Assembly: GCA_008729055.1 (NCBI GenBank)
Contig: SDUX01000005.1
Span: 1,496,875 to 1,560,874, forward strand
Direction: 5' to 3'
Source: Pyropia haitanensis
Taxonomy: Eukaryota > Rhodophyta > Bangiophyceae > Bangiales > Bangiaceae
Length of the DNA stretch: 64,000 nt
Positions 53,654-63,339 of the stretch are shown here, piece by piece. The notes beneath the pieces are model-generated. The model was given only the letters and a program-made list of their open reading frames with translations, was not told the origin of the DNA and did not search any database. The translations under genes were made by a program, and so were the position numbers. The first letter of the stretch is position 1; each line of letters begins with the position of its first letter.

Positions 53654-54500
53654 GCCGGCGCGGGTTGGGGTCAACCCGCGGGCGCGGGCGCTGGCCATGC
53701 TGGGCTTTGATAGTTCGTCGGACGACGAAGGGGGGGGGGGGGGGAGCGGCGCCGCCGCCCCTGTCGCCGCCCCGGGCGCCGCCGCTCCCGCCGCCGCCAC
53801 TGTCGCCGCGGTCGCCCCTGTGGCTGCCCCTGCGGGGGGGGATGTGGGGCTGGGCGTGGACGCCGGCGCGGGGGGGGGGGGGGCGCCGGCCCGGCCGGCG
53901 GGCCCGCCAGGGGTGCCGGCGGGGGGGCGGCGGCGATGGACGTGTCGCCGCCGGCAGGGGTTGGGGTGGGGGTGGCCCCGCTCGCGGCCGGCGGCGGCGA
54001 CGCGGCCGGCGGCGGCGACGCGACCGGCGGCGGCGACGCGGCGGGCTGGCCCGGCGCGGCCGACGGCGGCAGCGGCAGCGACGCGCCGTCGGCCGGCGCG
54101 CCGTCCCCCCCCGACTCGCCCGTCGCGCCCGGCTTTGTGCCCGCCCCCGCCGCCACCCGCCGCCACCGCCGGCGGCGCGACCCCCACCGCGGCGGCACCG
54201 CCGCCGCTGCCGACGCTGCCGCCGACGGGGATGGCGGCGGCGTCAACCGCGTCGTCGTCGCGCCGCTCCTCACCGTGGCCGGCGCGGCGGCCGGCGCGGC
54301 GGGCCGCCCGTACCGCGCCCACCCCGGCCACCCGTGCTCCCCGCCGCGTGGGGGGCGGCGCGGCGGCGGCGGCGGCGGCGGCGGCGTGGACGTGCGCGTC
54401 TTTGCGGCACGGCCGCGCGCGGCGCCGCGGCTGGTCCCGCTGGTGGCCGTCCGGGGGGGCGTCGCCGACGGGGGGGGCGGTGGGGGGGGGGTGGGGGGTA
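52200..54500 (+). CDS. NBS1: NBS1/nibrin-like DNA-repair protein, FHA plus two BRCT regions (frames broken at C/G runs)
   Basis: The protein begins at the very start of an FHA domain: MWYLLHPATPGSGSPP, then VSIGRKAATIRPAGASVSRR with the conserved SxxH as SRRHATV. VVSLHDASAHGTWVV, EGDTLAFGS and YTLCWEPLVV complete it. The N-terminal MWxLL and the closing EPLV are nibrin hallmarks. A first BRCT-like region follows in a second frame: RVDVFPAAAVWAAPG, VTRLLRAAAAGGTPVTPAWT. A second in a third frame reads LAGVRVAFERADVAADWAPV and ARLLVVAGPPEG. The remainder is Gly/Ala-rich, with MLGFDSSSDDEGG in between. Nibrin is the regulatory arm of the MRE11-RAD50-NBS1 complex. Four frame changes, each back by one base, occur at or near homopolymer and GC-repeat tracts. 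The exact 3' end is not determined. Confidence 0.68.
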
Positions 54501-54619
54501 GGACGCTGGAGGGGGGGGGTGGAATAGAGGGGGGGGGGGGGGGGGGCGGCAGGGGGTGGAGGGACGGCGTCGCCCTTTCTCTTTTTTTCCAGCTCGGGGG
54601 GGGGGGGGCGGACGGCACG

Positions 54620-55930
54620 GCGTGGCCCCCCGCGTCGCGGCGAGCAAAGACCACAGACGCCCGCCTTGGCGAGACGCCATGGGCGCGAGGCGGCTCCCCA
54701 GTGCCCCACGCTGCGCAGCGCAGCCGCTGTCCACGCCCTGCCACCCCGGCGGCTGGCGTACCCTGGACGGCTCCTCCCCCCCAGCCAGCGGCGGCCCCCG
54801 TTTGGGACGCCCGCCCCGCTCCCGCCGCCGCCGCCGCCACCGCCGCCGCCACGCCGCCGCCGGCAGCCAAAGCGCGTGGCGTGGCAAAGAGGCAGCGGGA
54901 CCAGCTCGGGGCTGCTCCCAGCGCCGTCCGGCGCGCCCAGCGCCGCGTCGGCGACGCGGAGCGAGCCCAGCGCGAGGCGGTCGCACCCCACAAACCCGCC
55001 GGCAGCCCCCACCACCGCGTGCGCGGGGGTGGGCGCCCGCGGCGCGCCGCACCCCATGCCCACCCGAGAGTTTGTTCTACGCACCCCGCCGTGGGCGTTG
55101 AGGCTGCCGGCGGGGCTCGCCGCCAGCCGCGCGCGGCAACCGCCGCCGCCGCCGCCAGGTGGCCGTCCCACACCAACCTGACAAGGCGGTGCCCGGCGGC
55201 GGCCGGCCAGACGGGGGGCCCCACCGGGTGGACGCCCCTGGGATGGTGGACGCGCTGGTGCAGGCCGCGTCGGCGTGGGGGAGCGCGCGTCGTCCGCGGC
55301 GGGGGCGGGCGGGCGCGACGGGGAGCCGACGGAGCGGGCGACCACGACGGCCGTACACCCCCCAGCAGAGGACCTTGGTGCCCAACACGGGTGGCAGAGC
55401 CGCCCGTGGGCGACGTCGTGGCCCGCGCCAACGCGCCGGACCAAGCATCCCGCATCGGCGGCTTCCTGGGCAGCGTGCAGCAGGGTGTCCCCCGCGTCGT
55501 CACGCTGGCAGTGGCGGCTGCGGCAGGAGTGGATGGCGGCCGCGCAGGCGCAGTTGGTCGCGGCCACCCCAAGCGGGTGCTCCAGCCGGCAGTGTGGCGT
55601 GGACACGAAGACCAGGGAGGCACCGCCCAGCTGCTTGACGTCCTACAGCCGCTGCGCGTGGGGCGTGTTGAGCAGGCAGATTACGTGGGTGGACAGCTCC
55701 TCAGCGCCCGAGCTGGCGTCGGTCCATCGTTTGACCCGCTTCGGCGCGGGTTTGGTATCCACAGCACACAGCAGCCCATTCTTGGCGGGCATGCGTTGGG
55801 GAGAGCGCACCAGCCAGGCGGGAACGGGGAGGGGTCGCACAGCGGCTGGGAACGCCACGTTAACAATATACGAGGTGCGCCTTGGTGGAAGCGTCTCGCG
55901 CGTCAGGTTTCGGGTCGGGGTCATGTCAGT
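54620..55930 (-). pseudogene. Unrecognised minus-strand coding-like frame interrupted by a stop
   Basis: From a Met near 55925 the minus strand reads MTPTRNLTRETLPPRRTSYI, then KNGLLCAVDTKPAPKRVKRW, then HVICLLNTPHAQRL and a TAG at 55643-55645. The same frame continues at once with DVKQLGGASLVFVSTPHCRL and stays open with GC-rich third positions for several hundred more bases. The sequence looks protein-like across the stop, so this may be a degenerate transposon gene or a gene with a point nonsense change. I recognise no family. The left limit is arbitrary, set where the frame degenerates into G runs next to the convergent NBS1-like gene. Confidence 0.3.
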
Positions 55931-56065
55931 GATGACAGCTGCCACCCGTGGTGTCGGAGCGTGTGGGGTCGGGTGGGCTCGCTGACAAAGAATGGCGAAA
56001 AGATCGCATGAAAAATTAGTTTTATTGTCGAGATGGCCCGCAGCAATCAAAAGACTTGCACGCCT

Positions 56066-57569
56066 GCGCAGTGCTACCAAACCCGTGGACCCCTGGCGAG
56101 CGTGCGGGACGTGAAATCAGCACGACTCCGGCCCGAAGTTGTGCATGTGCGGCACGCGAGGCGTGTCAGCCTTCGTGAGCGCCGCGTGCCGCCGACGTGA
56201 GGGGGCGTGCAGGAGGCTGCTCCTCCTCGTGCAGCGGCGTGCCTCAATTCGGCATTGCCTGAGCATTTTCGGTCTAGTGCGGGCCAAGCCCTCAAAAGGC
56301 ACACGGCGACTTGGGCCAGCCACAGCTACAGTCTTCTGAAGCTATACTGCGACCACGCTGCACTTGAGTTGCATTTATTGCCAAGGTCTCCGACAGCACC
56401 AGCTTCGCCAGATATATACACTTCATTGTACGCTCACATTCGTCAAAAATGGGTGCCTCATACCAGCCGCTGGTAGCTGCCGCTCCGCCGTCGGGGGTGC
56501 GGCGGGGGCCCCGACCCCGCCACGAAGGGGGGACCGGTGGGGGCGGCACCGGCCGCCGGCAGCTGCCGCGCCGACGTCGCGGGGAAGGGTGGCGGCGGCC
56601 TCACCTTGATGGGGGGGTGGGTCTGCGTCATCTACCAAACTGCGGCCTTGTGGGGAGGGTCTTGACGGGGGAGATGCTTGCGACTCGATGTCTTCTTGTC
56701 GCGGTAGGGTCGTGGTCGTGTAAAGAGCACGGGCGGTGTCGGGCGGTCGCTCAGACAGAGACGGGTCGCGGGGGTTGGGCCTTCATTGGTGGGTCGGCTG
56801 CAACGGCAACGCAGGTGCTGGTGACTTCCGCGCCCAGTCAGTTTGCTGCACGAGGTATGCGTGTGGTACGGGTGGGGGGGAGTGCTTTCACTTGTTGAGT
56901 CGACTTGCGTTTTGGTATGAGGTCACAACAGATTTCGGAAATGGGAGGGTATGACTGTGTGAGGCCGTAACGTCCTTGCTGATTGGGCAACCGCCGTGCA
57001 ATGGGCTTCCTGTGTGGGCCATCTGATGGTCTTAAGATCGAGTCAGTCCATCATGTCGGACAAACAGCACGGAATGAAGGGCTCTCTGGTCGGGTGTACC
57101 CAGTAGTTTCTGGAAGGCCTGCTCACATGGCGACGCATTGTCGCGAAACCGTGCATCATTCCGGGTTAAATGTGACCGACTTACGCACGCGTTGCACGAT
57201 CCTCGGCTGGGCCGCGTGCGGAACTCGTGCATCGCCTGCACGACTCCAGAATAACTGGTGCATCGGCGGCACGAGTTACAGGCGTCCGCGTGCACTGCGA
57301 TTTGTCGTTCGGCGGGGAACGACGTGCACGCCCTCCGGTAATATGGTCGAGGTCCATCACGAGCTCCAGTACGCCCTCCATGTATGGGTGGAAAAAAAGT
57401 GCACCGGAGCCCGTGCACGGACGACTGAGCGGCGCTATAGGGCAGGTGTTGGAAAAATCGGCCTCTGCGATACCGTAGAGGGGGGTTTGCACGCCGCTGC
57501 ACGCCCGCGCACGCCCGATTCCGGCCAAATTTTATTCTCCAGGGGTCCACGGGTTTGGTAGCACTGCGC
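56066..57569. mobile_element. 1.5-kb element with perfect 31-bp terminal inverted repeats
   Basis: Bases 56066-56096 and 57539-57569 are exact reverse complements over 31 bases; the inner core is GTGCTACCAAACCCGTGG. If the true ends are AGTG...CACT, both sides are flanked by GCGC, a possible but palindromic and so ambiguous 4-bp target duplication. The interior is lower in GC than the genes and has no frame resembling a transposase, so it is probably a non-autonomous cut-and-paste element. The superfamily is not assignable from the ends alone. Confidence 0.72.
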
Positions 57570-58510
57570 TGTCCGGTCGCCGGAATGAGACGTGATAGGC
57601 GTGGCCGGTCTGCTGTCTGGAGAACACAGGAGCCGCTGCGACAGCCGACCATCCACTATTTTGGGGCCGCGTAGCAGGGGTCTGCGCAGGCCGCGTTTGG
57701 CCTGTCGTCGACCAGTCTGCCGCGACCCACGGCTCGCGACGTACGTAACGGCCGTGATGCATAGGAGCCTCCAGGCAGCAGCAGCCAAGGGTTCTACGCC
57801 GCTGCTGTCAGGGCGCGCTCCACCCCGCGTACCCGACCCGCTCCGTCGGTTGGGTGCGCGGCGTGATGGGTGGCTGTGCTAACTCCCGCTGGGCTGTGTG
57901 CCTACCTGGCGAGACCACTGTCGGCGCCCGCATGAAGCCGCTGCTCTCCTCTCTTGCAACGGCGAGTGTCCGTATCGGCTGTACAGCTATGATTTGCTGT
58001 TGTACCTGCAAGGGAGCGCACCTTGAGTCATCGTCGACTGCACCGGGTGGTTTGCTCCCTCACAGGAGAGAGGAAGCACCCATCATCCATGGAAGACAGT
58101 GAAGCTCGGCAGCGACAGCCATCCGCGTCAGCCGCTGAGGCACGCTGTGGGCGGACACATCGTCGTACCAGAGCCATCGTGGTGGCGCCAAAGCTGGCCC
58201 GTTGTGCCTTGTCCTCGCCCGAAGCTGGGCGTCCCACACCGGCGACCACAGTTGCCGTGCTATCTGCTGAGTGGGCGCGTCGCGCGGGCGCGCAGCCGTC
58301 CCGCCCCGATAGGGGCGGCGGCGCGTCTGTCGAGCGGGTACTTAACGAGGTGCAGCCGGTGGTGCCTGGCACTCGGTCCATCACCTCCGTACCGTCGTTG
58401 ATCGCACACGCGTCTGTCTTTGAGTGCCATTCCCCTCCCGCGCCCTTTTTCTCACACCCAACGCTTTCCAAGCACACCGCCGGCAGTCACTTCCACATCC
58501 CCCCACCACG
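57570..58510. other. Intergenic upstream of the secreted Cys-rich gene
   Basis: No coding frame is recognised. The 60 bases before 58511 are C-rich with CACACC-type pyrimidine/A blocks, as in the other leaders. Confidence 0.4.
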
Positions 58511-59098
58511 ATGGGTGCCTCCCGCCGCGCCGCCGTCGCTGCCGTCACGGGCGTCCTCCTGTCCGTCGCGCTCGTCGCCGCGGTCACGGGCAGCGCCCGT
58601 GGCGGCGCCCCCCTCGTCCGCACGACGCTCGCCTTCCACGAGCCGACGGCCGCCGACGGTACGCTCGCCGCCCGCGGCGAGCGCATCCCCTGCGACTACG
58701 AGGTGACCAACGAGGTCGTCGTCGATGCGCCCTGCCGCGGCAAGTGCGGCCTCGGCCGGCAGTACCGGGTGAATCAGCACATCAAGATGTGGGCGCCCGG
58801 CACGCGGCGGACGGAAAAGCCGCTCTTTGGCTTTACCCACGACTGGCTGTGCACGCCGACGCGGGCGCTGGCCGGCCCCGCCCGGTCGGGCAAGGCCGGC
58901 CGCCACGCGCTGACGTGCCTCTCCATGTGGTTGCCGGCCTTTAAGGAGCTGTGCGCGCACATGCCGCGGGCGCCGGGGTGCGGCTGGAAGACGACGCCGC
59001 GCCTGACGGCGGCGGCGGCGGCGGCGCTCAAGGCGGCGGTGCCGCCGCCACCGGCGCAGCATATCACCCAGTGCCGCCGCGAGCCGGCCACGATCTAA
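58511..59098 (+). CDS. Small secreted protein with eight cysteines
   Basis: A 195-residue intronless protein. It starts MGASRRAAVAAVTGVLLSVA with a hydrophobic signal core and probable cleavage near VTGSARGGA. The mature part has eight cysteines in the contexts IPCDYEV, DAPCRGKCGLG, DWLCTPT, ALTCLSMW, KELCAHM, PGCGWK and TQCRRE, enough for four disulfides. An upstream in-frame Met exists, but the chosen Met directly precedes the signal peptide and follows a C-rich leader. I recognise no family. Extracellular, wall or vacuolar location is inferred from the signal peptide. The spaced cysteines and even GC-rich codon use support a real gene. Confidence 0.75.
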   Translation: MGASRRAAVAAVTGVLLSVALVAAVTGSARGGAPLVRTTLAFHEPTAADGTLAARGERIPCDYEVTNEVVVDAPCRGKCGLGRQYRVNQHIKMWAPGTRRTEKPLFGFTHDWLCTPTRALAGPARSGKAGRHALTCLSMWLPAFKELCAHMPRAPGCGWKTTPRLTAAAAAALKAAVPPPPAQHITQCRREPATI

Positions 59099-59593
59099 GG
59101 CGCGGCGGCGTGGAGGGAAAGACGGAGAGGGGGGGGAAGGGTCCAGGAGGAGGGAGAGGGAGGGGGGGACCAGGGCGAGCGTCACAAAAGATCCCGACGA
59201 GGGCCACCGGTGCGCGCCGCTGTTGCCGAGCAGACAGGCGCTCCCAATAGGGGACGGGTCGTCTCTGTGGGGCGCGCACCATCGCTCCAACGACAAGAGG
59301 AGCACGTAGCATAAGACGTCCCGTGTCGACCGGGAGACAAAAAGTCGTCCGGCCGCTGCGCGCGGCCGCGTGCCCAGCGAGCGAACACCTTCCCCGGCCC
59401 ATAGGGCTATCGGGGACGCCAGCCAGGGGCTGCCGCCAGCACGGCCGCTGCGCGCGCAGTTGCCGGGCACGCGCCTCCGCAGCGGCGGGGTTGTGGCCAT
59501 CGCCGCGGGGGATGCGGCGAGGCTCGCAGGGGGGGGTGAGGGGGGGTGGGGGGGGGGAGGGGGGGGGGGGGGGAGGGGGGCAGACGCTGCCGC

Positions 59594-59669
<76 letters not shown>

Positions 59670-60083
59670 CAACGGCGGCGGCTCCGAGGGCCGCGGCGGC
59701 GGCGATAGCGGCTGCGGCGGCGGGCACGGCCGCCGCCGACGCGACCGCTTCCCCGCGACACACCCAGCGGCGGGGGGCGGGGTCTGGTTAAGCAATGCGA
59801 CGGCGGGGCACGGAACACTCGCCAACTCCGCCGGCCGACCCGCCACTGCCGCCAGAGGCGCCGCCGCGGTCGCCTGGCGGCGGCCACGGCGGACGCGTTG
59901 CGGCTGCCGCCACCACCTCTGCAATGCCGCGGGCGTCGCCGGGCCGGGGAGCGGGCGGGTAGGGCGGGGGCGGGAAAGACGGGGGCGCGTCCCGCGGCGG
60001 TACCCGATAGACTGTTGCACACGTACACTAGGTAGAACCGCGTGCGTGGACCCCCCCTGCACACCGCGGCGGCGCGGGCCTCT
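59099..60083. other. Intergenic between the Cys-rich gene and UAH (convergent 3' ends)
   Basis: Contains the GGC microsatellite and several G runs. A minus-strand open frame continuing past the UAH stop is an artefact of the frame break in the G run at 60118-60131. Confidence 0.5.
59598..59669. repeat. (GGC)n microsatellite
   Basis: About 24 uninterrupted GGC units. It lies in the intergenic region, is not in a supported gene, and is potentially length-variable. Confidence 0.85.
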
Positions 60084-61648
60084 CTAGAGCTCCGCCTTGC
60101 CATCCTCCTCCTCCCCCCCCCCCCCCCCCCCACCTCTGCCGGCGGCACGTACCGGCCTGCGAGCCTGGCCAGCGCGCGCGCCAGCACCTCCACCCCCCCC
60201 CGCAGGTGCGCCACCTCCACGTGCTCGTCCGGCCGGTGGCTGACCCCCCCCCGGCACGGCACAAACAGCATCCCCGTCGGCGCCGCCCGCGCCATCAGCA
60301 GCGCGTCGTGGTAGGCACGCGACACGAGGCGGGTGGCGGGGAGGCCCGCCGCGGCGGCCGCGTCGGTGACCGCCGCGACCACCGGCGGCGCCGCCACGGC
60401 CGGCGCGTCCGCGACCGTCACGGACCAGTCGAGGGTCAGGCGCCGCGCCGCGGCGGCGGCCGCGGCAGCATCGTGGAGGGCCGTGACGACCGCGTCACGG
60501 ACGGCGCCGTCGGGGTCACGAACGTCCCACGACACGCCCGCCGTGGCGGGCACCGCGTTGACAGCGCCGGGCGAGACGGCCCAGACGCCCACCGTCGCGA
60601 CGGTGCCGTCGCCGCCCGACGCTTTGGCCGCCGCCTCGGCGGCGAGCGCAAACGTCGCCGCCGCCAGCGACGCGTCGGCGCGGGTGGCCATGGCCGCGCC
60701 GCCCGCGTGGCCGCCGCCGCCCGAAAAGTTGGCCCACCCCGCCGCGGGCGCGGCGATGGCGGTGACCACCCCAATGGGCGTGCCCGCCGCCTCGAGGTGC
60801 GGCCCCTGCTCAATGTGGAGCTCGAGGAAGGCCGCGTACGCACCCGCCGGCAGCGCAACGTCCTCGAGCGGGCCCGTGTAGCCCGCCGCCGCGCGGGCGG
60901 CCGCGAGCGTCACCCCGTCCGCGTCGACGAGGCGGTCCGCGGCGGCCGGGTCGAGCGCCCCCGTCAGCAGCCGCGAGCCGAGGCAGCTGACGCCAAACCG
61001 CGTCGGCTCCTCCGACGTAAACGCGATCACGTCAATGGGCACGGCGGGCGTAAAGCCCGCCGCGCGCAGCGCGGTGACCGCGGCGAGCGCGCCCACCACC
61101 CCCACCGTCCCGTCGTACATGCCCGACCCGGGGATGGCGTCGGTGTGGGAGCCCGTCCCGACCGCCCCCTCCCCCGCCGTCCGCACCGGCGGCAGCGCGC
61201 CGCCGTCGGCGGTGTCGTTGACGGTGGCGGGCGGCACGCCGCCCGGGTGCCACCGGCCAAACAGGTTGCCGACCGCGTCGGCGCGGACGTCCAGGCCGGC
61301 GCGGCGAAAGGCGGTGATGAGGTACGCCCGCGCCGCCACGTCTGTCGCGGTAAAGACGACGCGCCGCATCGCGGGGGCGGGCGTGTCGCTAAAGCGGGCG
61401 AGCGCGCGGAGCGCGTCGAGCACCGCCCCGCCGTCGACGGTGAGGCCGTCGAGGCCGTCGGCGTCGGCCGCACCCGCGGCGGTGGCCGCCGCGGCGGCGA
61501 CCACGGGGGTGAATGCCGTCGCGGCGCTCACCGCCACCGCCGCCGCCGCCGCCGCCACCGCCGCCGTCCATGGCCAGCGGCGGCGGCGGCGGCGGCGGCG
61601 GTGGAACGCGGGGCGGCGCGGCGGCGCGGCGCACGCGGACAGGTCCAT
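60084..61648 (-). CDS. UAH: Ureidoglycolate amidohydrolase (M20 family), probably ER-targeted
   Basis: The start MDLSACAAPPRRPAFH is followed by a poly-Arg patch and a hydrophobic Ala/Val segment, a signal sequence or anchor like that of the plant ER-resident ureide enzymes. The M20 catalytic part has TGSHTDAIPGSGMYDGTVGV (metal His and Asp) and FTSEEPTRFGVSCLGSRLL (acid-base Glu and metal Glu). It also has FLELHIEQGPHLEAAGTPIG, GGGGHAGGAAMATRADA, VSRAYHDALLMARAAPTGML (metal His) and VSHRPDEHVEV. The run of motifs matches ureidoglycolate amidohydrolase more closely than allantoate amidohydrolase. This enzyme finishes allantoin degradation by releasing ammonia. After a G run at 60118-60131 the frame shifts by one and ends EEEDGKAEL at 60084-60086. 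Coding length is one base short of a multiple of three. Confidence 0.87.
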
Positions 61649-62266
61649 CCGGGGGCGCGCCGGCAGGCGACGGGGAGGAAGGCGTGGCCGACGAGTGGCA
61701 CGCCGCAGCAAGCGGGGCGGGCCACGGCCGACACGGCTCCACCGCGACCGCACCGCGGGCGTCCACGGCCGCGGCGGGCGCGCGCGCGGTCCCGGCGGCG
61801 GGTGCCGCTCGCGGCGCCCACCGGCGGTCCGGCCGCGGCCGGGTGGAGGCACGCCGCCCGGCCGCGGGTGCGGCGAGCACGCCAGCGCCGCTGCGGGGCG
61901 CAGCCGGATCAGCCGGGCGGCCACCGGCGCGCCGACCGGGCGGCGGGAGCACGGCCTTTCCACGTGGCAAGCACCCCGGGTGGAATTGTGCACGGAGATT
62001 GACGACCGCGCCGGTGGCGTGGGAGCCCTTCCCTTTGGGGCGCGCGGCCGTGACGCGCGTGAAATGGGGGCCGTGGCGTCGTCGGCGTGGCGGGCCGACG
62101 CGGGCCGCGCTGGGGCCGCCGCCGCCGCCCGCGCCACGATCTGCCGACGGCGTCCCGCGCGTACGTCCCACCGCGCACCTCCCCCCCCCCCCGCGTCGTC
62201 AACGTCCAACCTCGTCTGGGGTGTGGCGGCTGCCGCGCCCCCCTGCCCTCACGCCCCCCGTCTCTG
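61649..62266. promoter_or_regulatory. Shared upstream region of the divergent UAH and ferredoxin-fusion genes
   Basis: 618 bp between opposite-facing start codons. A lower-GC patch lies around 61975-62060. No clear promoter motif. Confidence 0.35.
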
Positions 62267-62324
62267 ATGGCGTCCGCTCCCATGATGACCGTTGGCGCCG
62301 CCCGCCCCGGCCGGGGTGTGGTCC

Positions 62325-62403
<79 letters not shown>

Positions 62404-63339
62404 CCCGGCCGCCGCCGCCGGCACGGCATTTGTGCCGACCGCGGGGAGCGCGGCGCTGCGGCGGCGCGGCGCCCCTGCCTGTAGCCGCCGCCTGGCGCGC
62501 GCGCGGACGCCGCGGGCGGCGTCGCCCCGGCCGGGGGCGCCCCGCGTGTGGGCGGCGGCGGCGGCGGCAGCGGCGGCGGCGGCGGCCGCCGACGATGGCG
62601 GGGAGGCGGCGGCGCCCCCCCCGCCCACCTCCCCCTCCCCCTCTGCCTCTGCCTCTGCCTCTGCCTCTGCCTCTGCCTCCGCGTCCCCCCCCCCCCCTCC
62701 CCCCCGACGGACGAGTACGACCTCGGCCCCGGCCAGGTGGGGGTGCGCTTCATCAACACCCCCTCTGGGAAGGACGTGCTGGCGGTGGCCAACCCCGGCG
62801 AGCGCCTCCTCTCTGTCGGCGACGGCGTCGGCCTGTCCATCCCCCGCTCGTGCGTGTCGGGCCTGTGCGGCAGCTGCACGTGCGAGCTCCAAGACCCGTC
62901 GTGGGTGCCCGACGCGGACGTGGCGGACGGCAAGCCCGGCTGGCAGACCATCCGCGCGTGCAGCACGGAGGTGCGGCTGCTCGACGGGTGCACCGAGATG
63001 GTCGTGGACGTGGTGCGGATGCGCACCGCGGGGCGCCGCGGGCGGGACCCGTTTGCCCGCTTTGACGGCCTCGACACGGGCTACGAGGCGGGCGCGGCGC
63101 CCAAGATGCTCGGCTCGCGCGTCGAGGCGGACTGTGCCACCTGTGGGGGGCACGGCCGCCACACCTGCTACGCGTGTGACGGCACGGGGTGGGAGGGGGA
63201 GGAGGAGGACGAGGGGGGGGTGGGCGGGCGCCGGTCGTCCCCGACGGGCGGGCCGGCGCTGCCGTGCTCGGTGTGCATGGGCCTCAAGGTGTTGCGCTGC
63301 GCGTTTTGTCAGGGCAAGGGCACCCGGTTGGGACGGTGA
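62267..63339 (+). CDS. Plastid [2Fe-2S] ferredoxin-like protein fused to a DnaJ-type zinc finger (one frame break)
   Basis: The Met-Ala start opens a long Ala/Arg/Pro leader typical of plastid import, ending in a (SA)n tract. After the C runs at 62687-62705 the next frame carries a plant-type ferredoxin domain: GQVGVRFINTPSGKDVLAVA, then the cluster ligands in SCVSGLCGSCTCEL (Cx4Cx2C) and the fourth Cys in IRACSTEV. About 35 residues later come four cysteine pairs as in the DnaJ Cys-rich domain: DCATCGGHGRHTCYACDGTG and LPCSVCMGLKVLRCAFCQGK, ending GTRLGR. An acidic/Gly insert separates the pairs. This suggests an electron carrier with a disulfide or zinc module, perhaps an assembly factor. 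Coding length is one base short of a multiple of three. The domain calls are strong; the exact N-terminus is less so. Confidence 0.82.
62641..62686. repeat. 6-bp microsatellite (CTCTGC)n encoding Ser-Ala repeats
   Basis: Six to seven near-perfect units in the linker between the transit-like leader and the ferredoxin domain. Being a multiple of three, it keeps frame. Confidence 0.85.

Noticed and set aside
60436..60858. Arg-rich minus-strand frame inside UAH
   Set aside because: It is an alternative frame of the well-supported UAH coding sequence.
58487..62209. A 1,240-codon minus-strand open frame
   Set aside because: Only 60084-61648 shows family homology. The rest is upstream leader and read-through after the frame break in the G run at 60118-60131.
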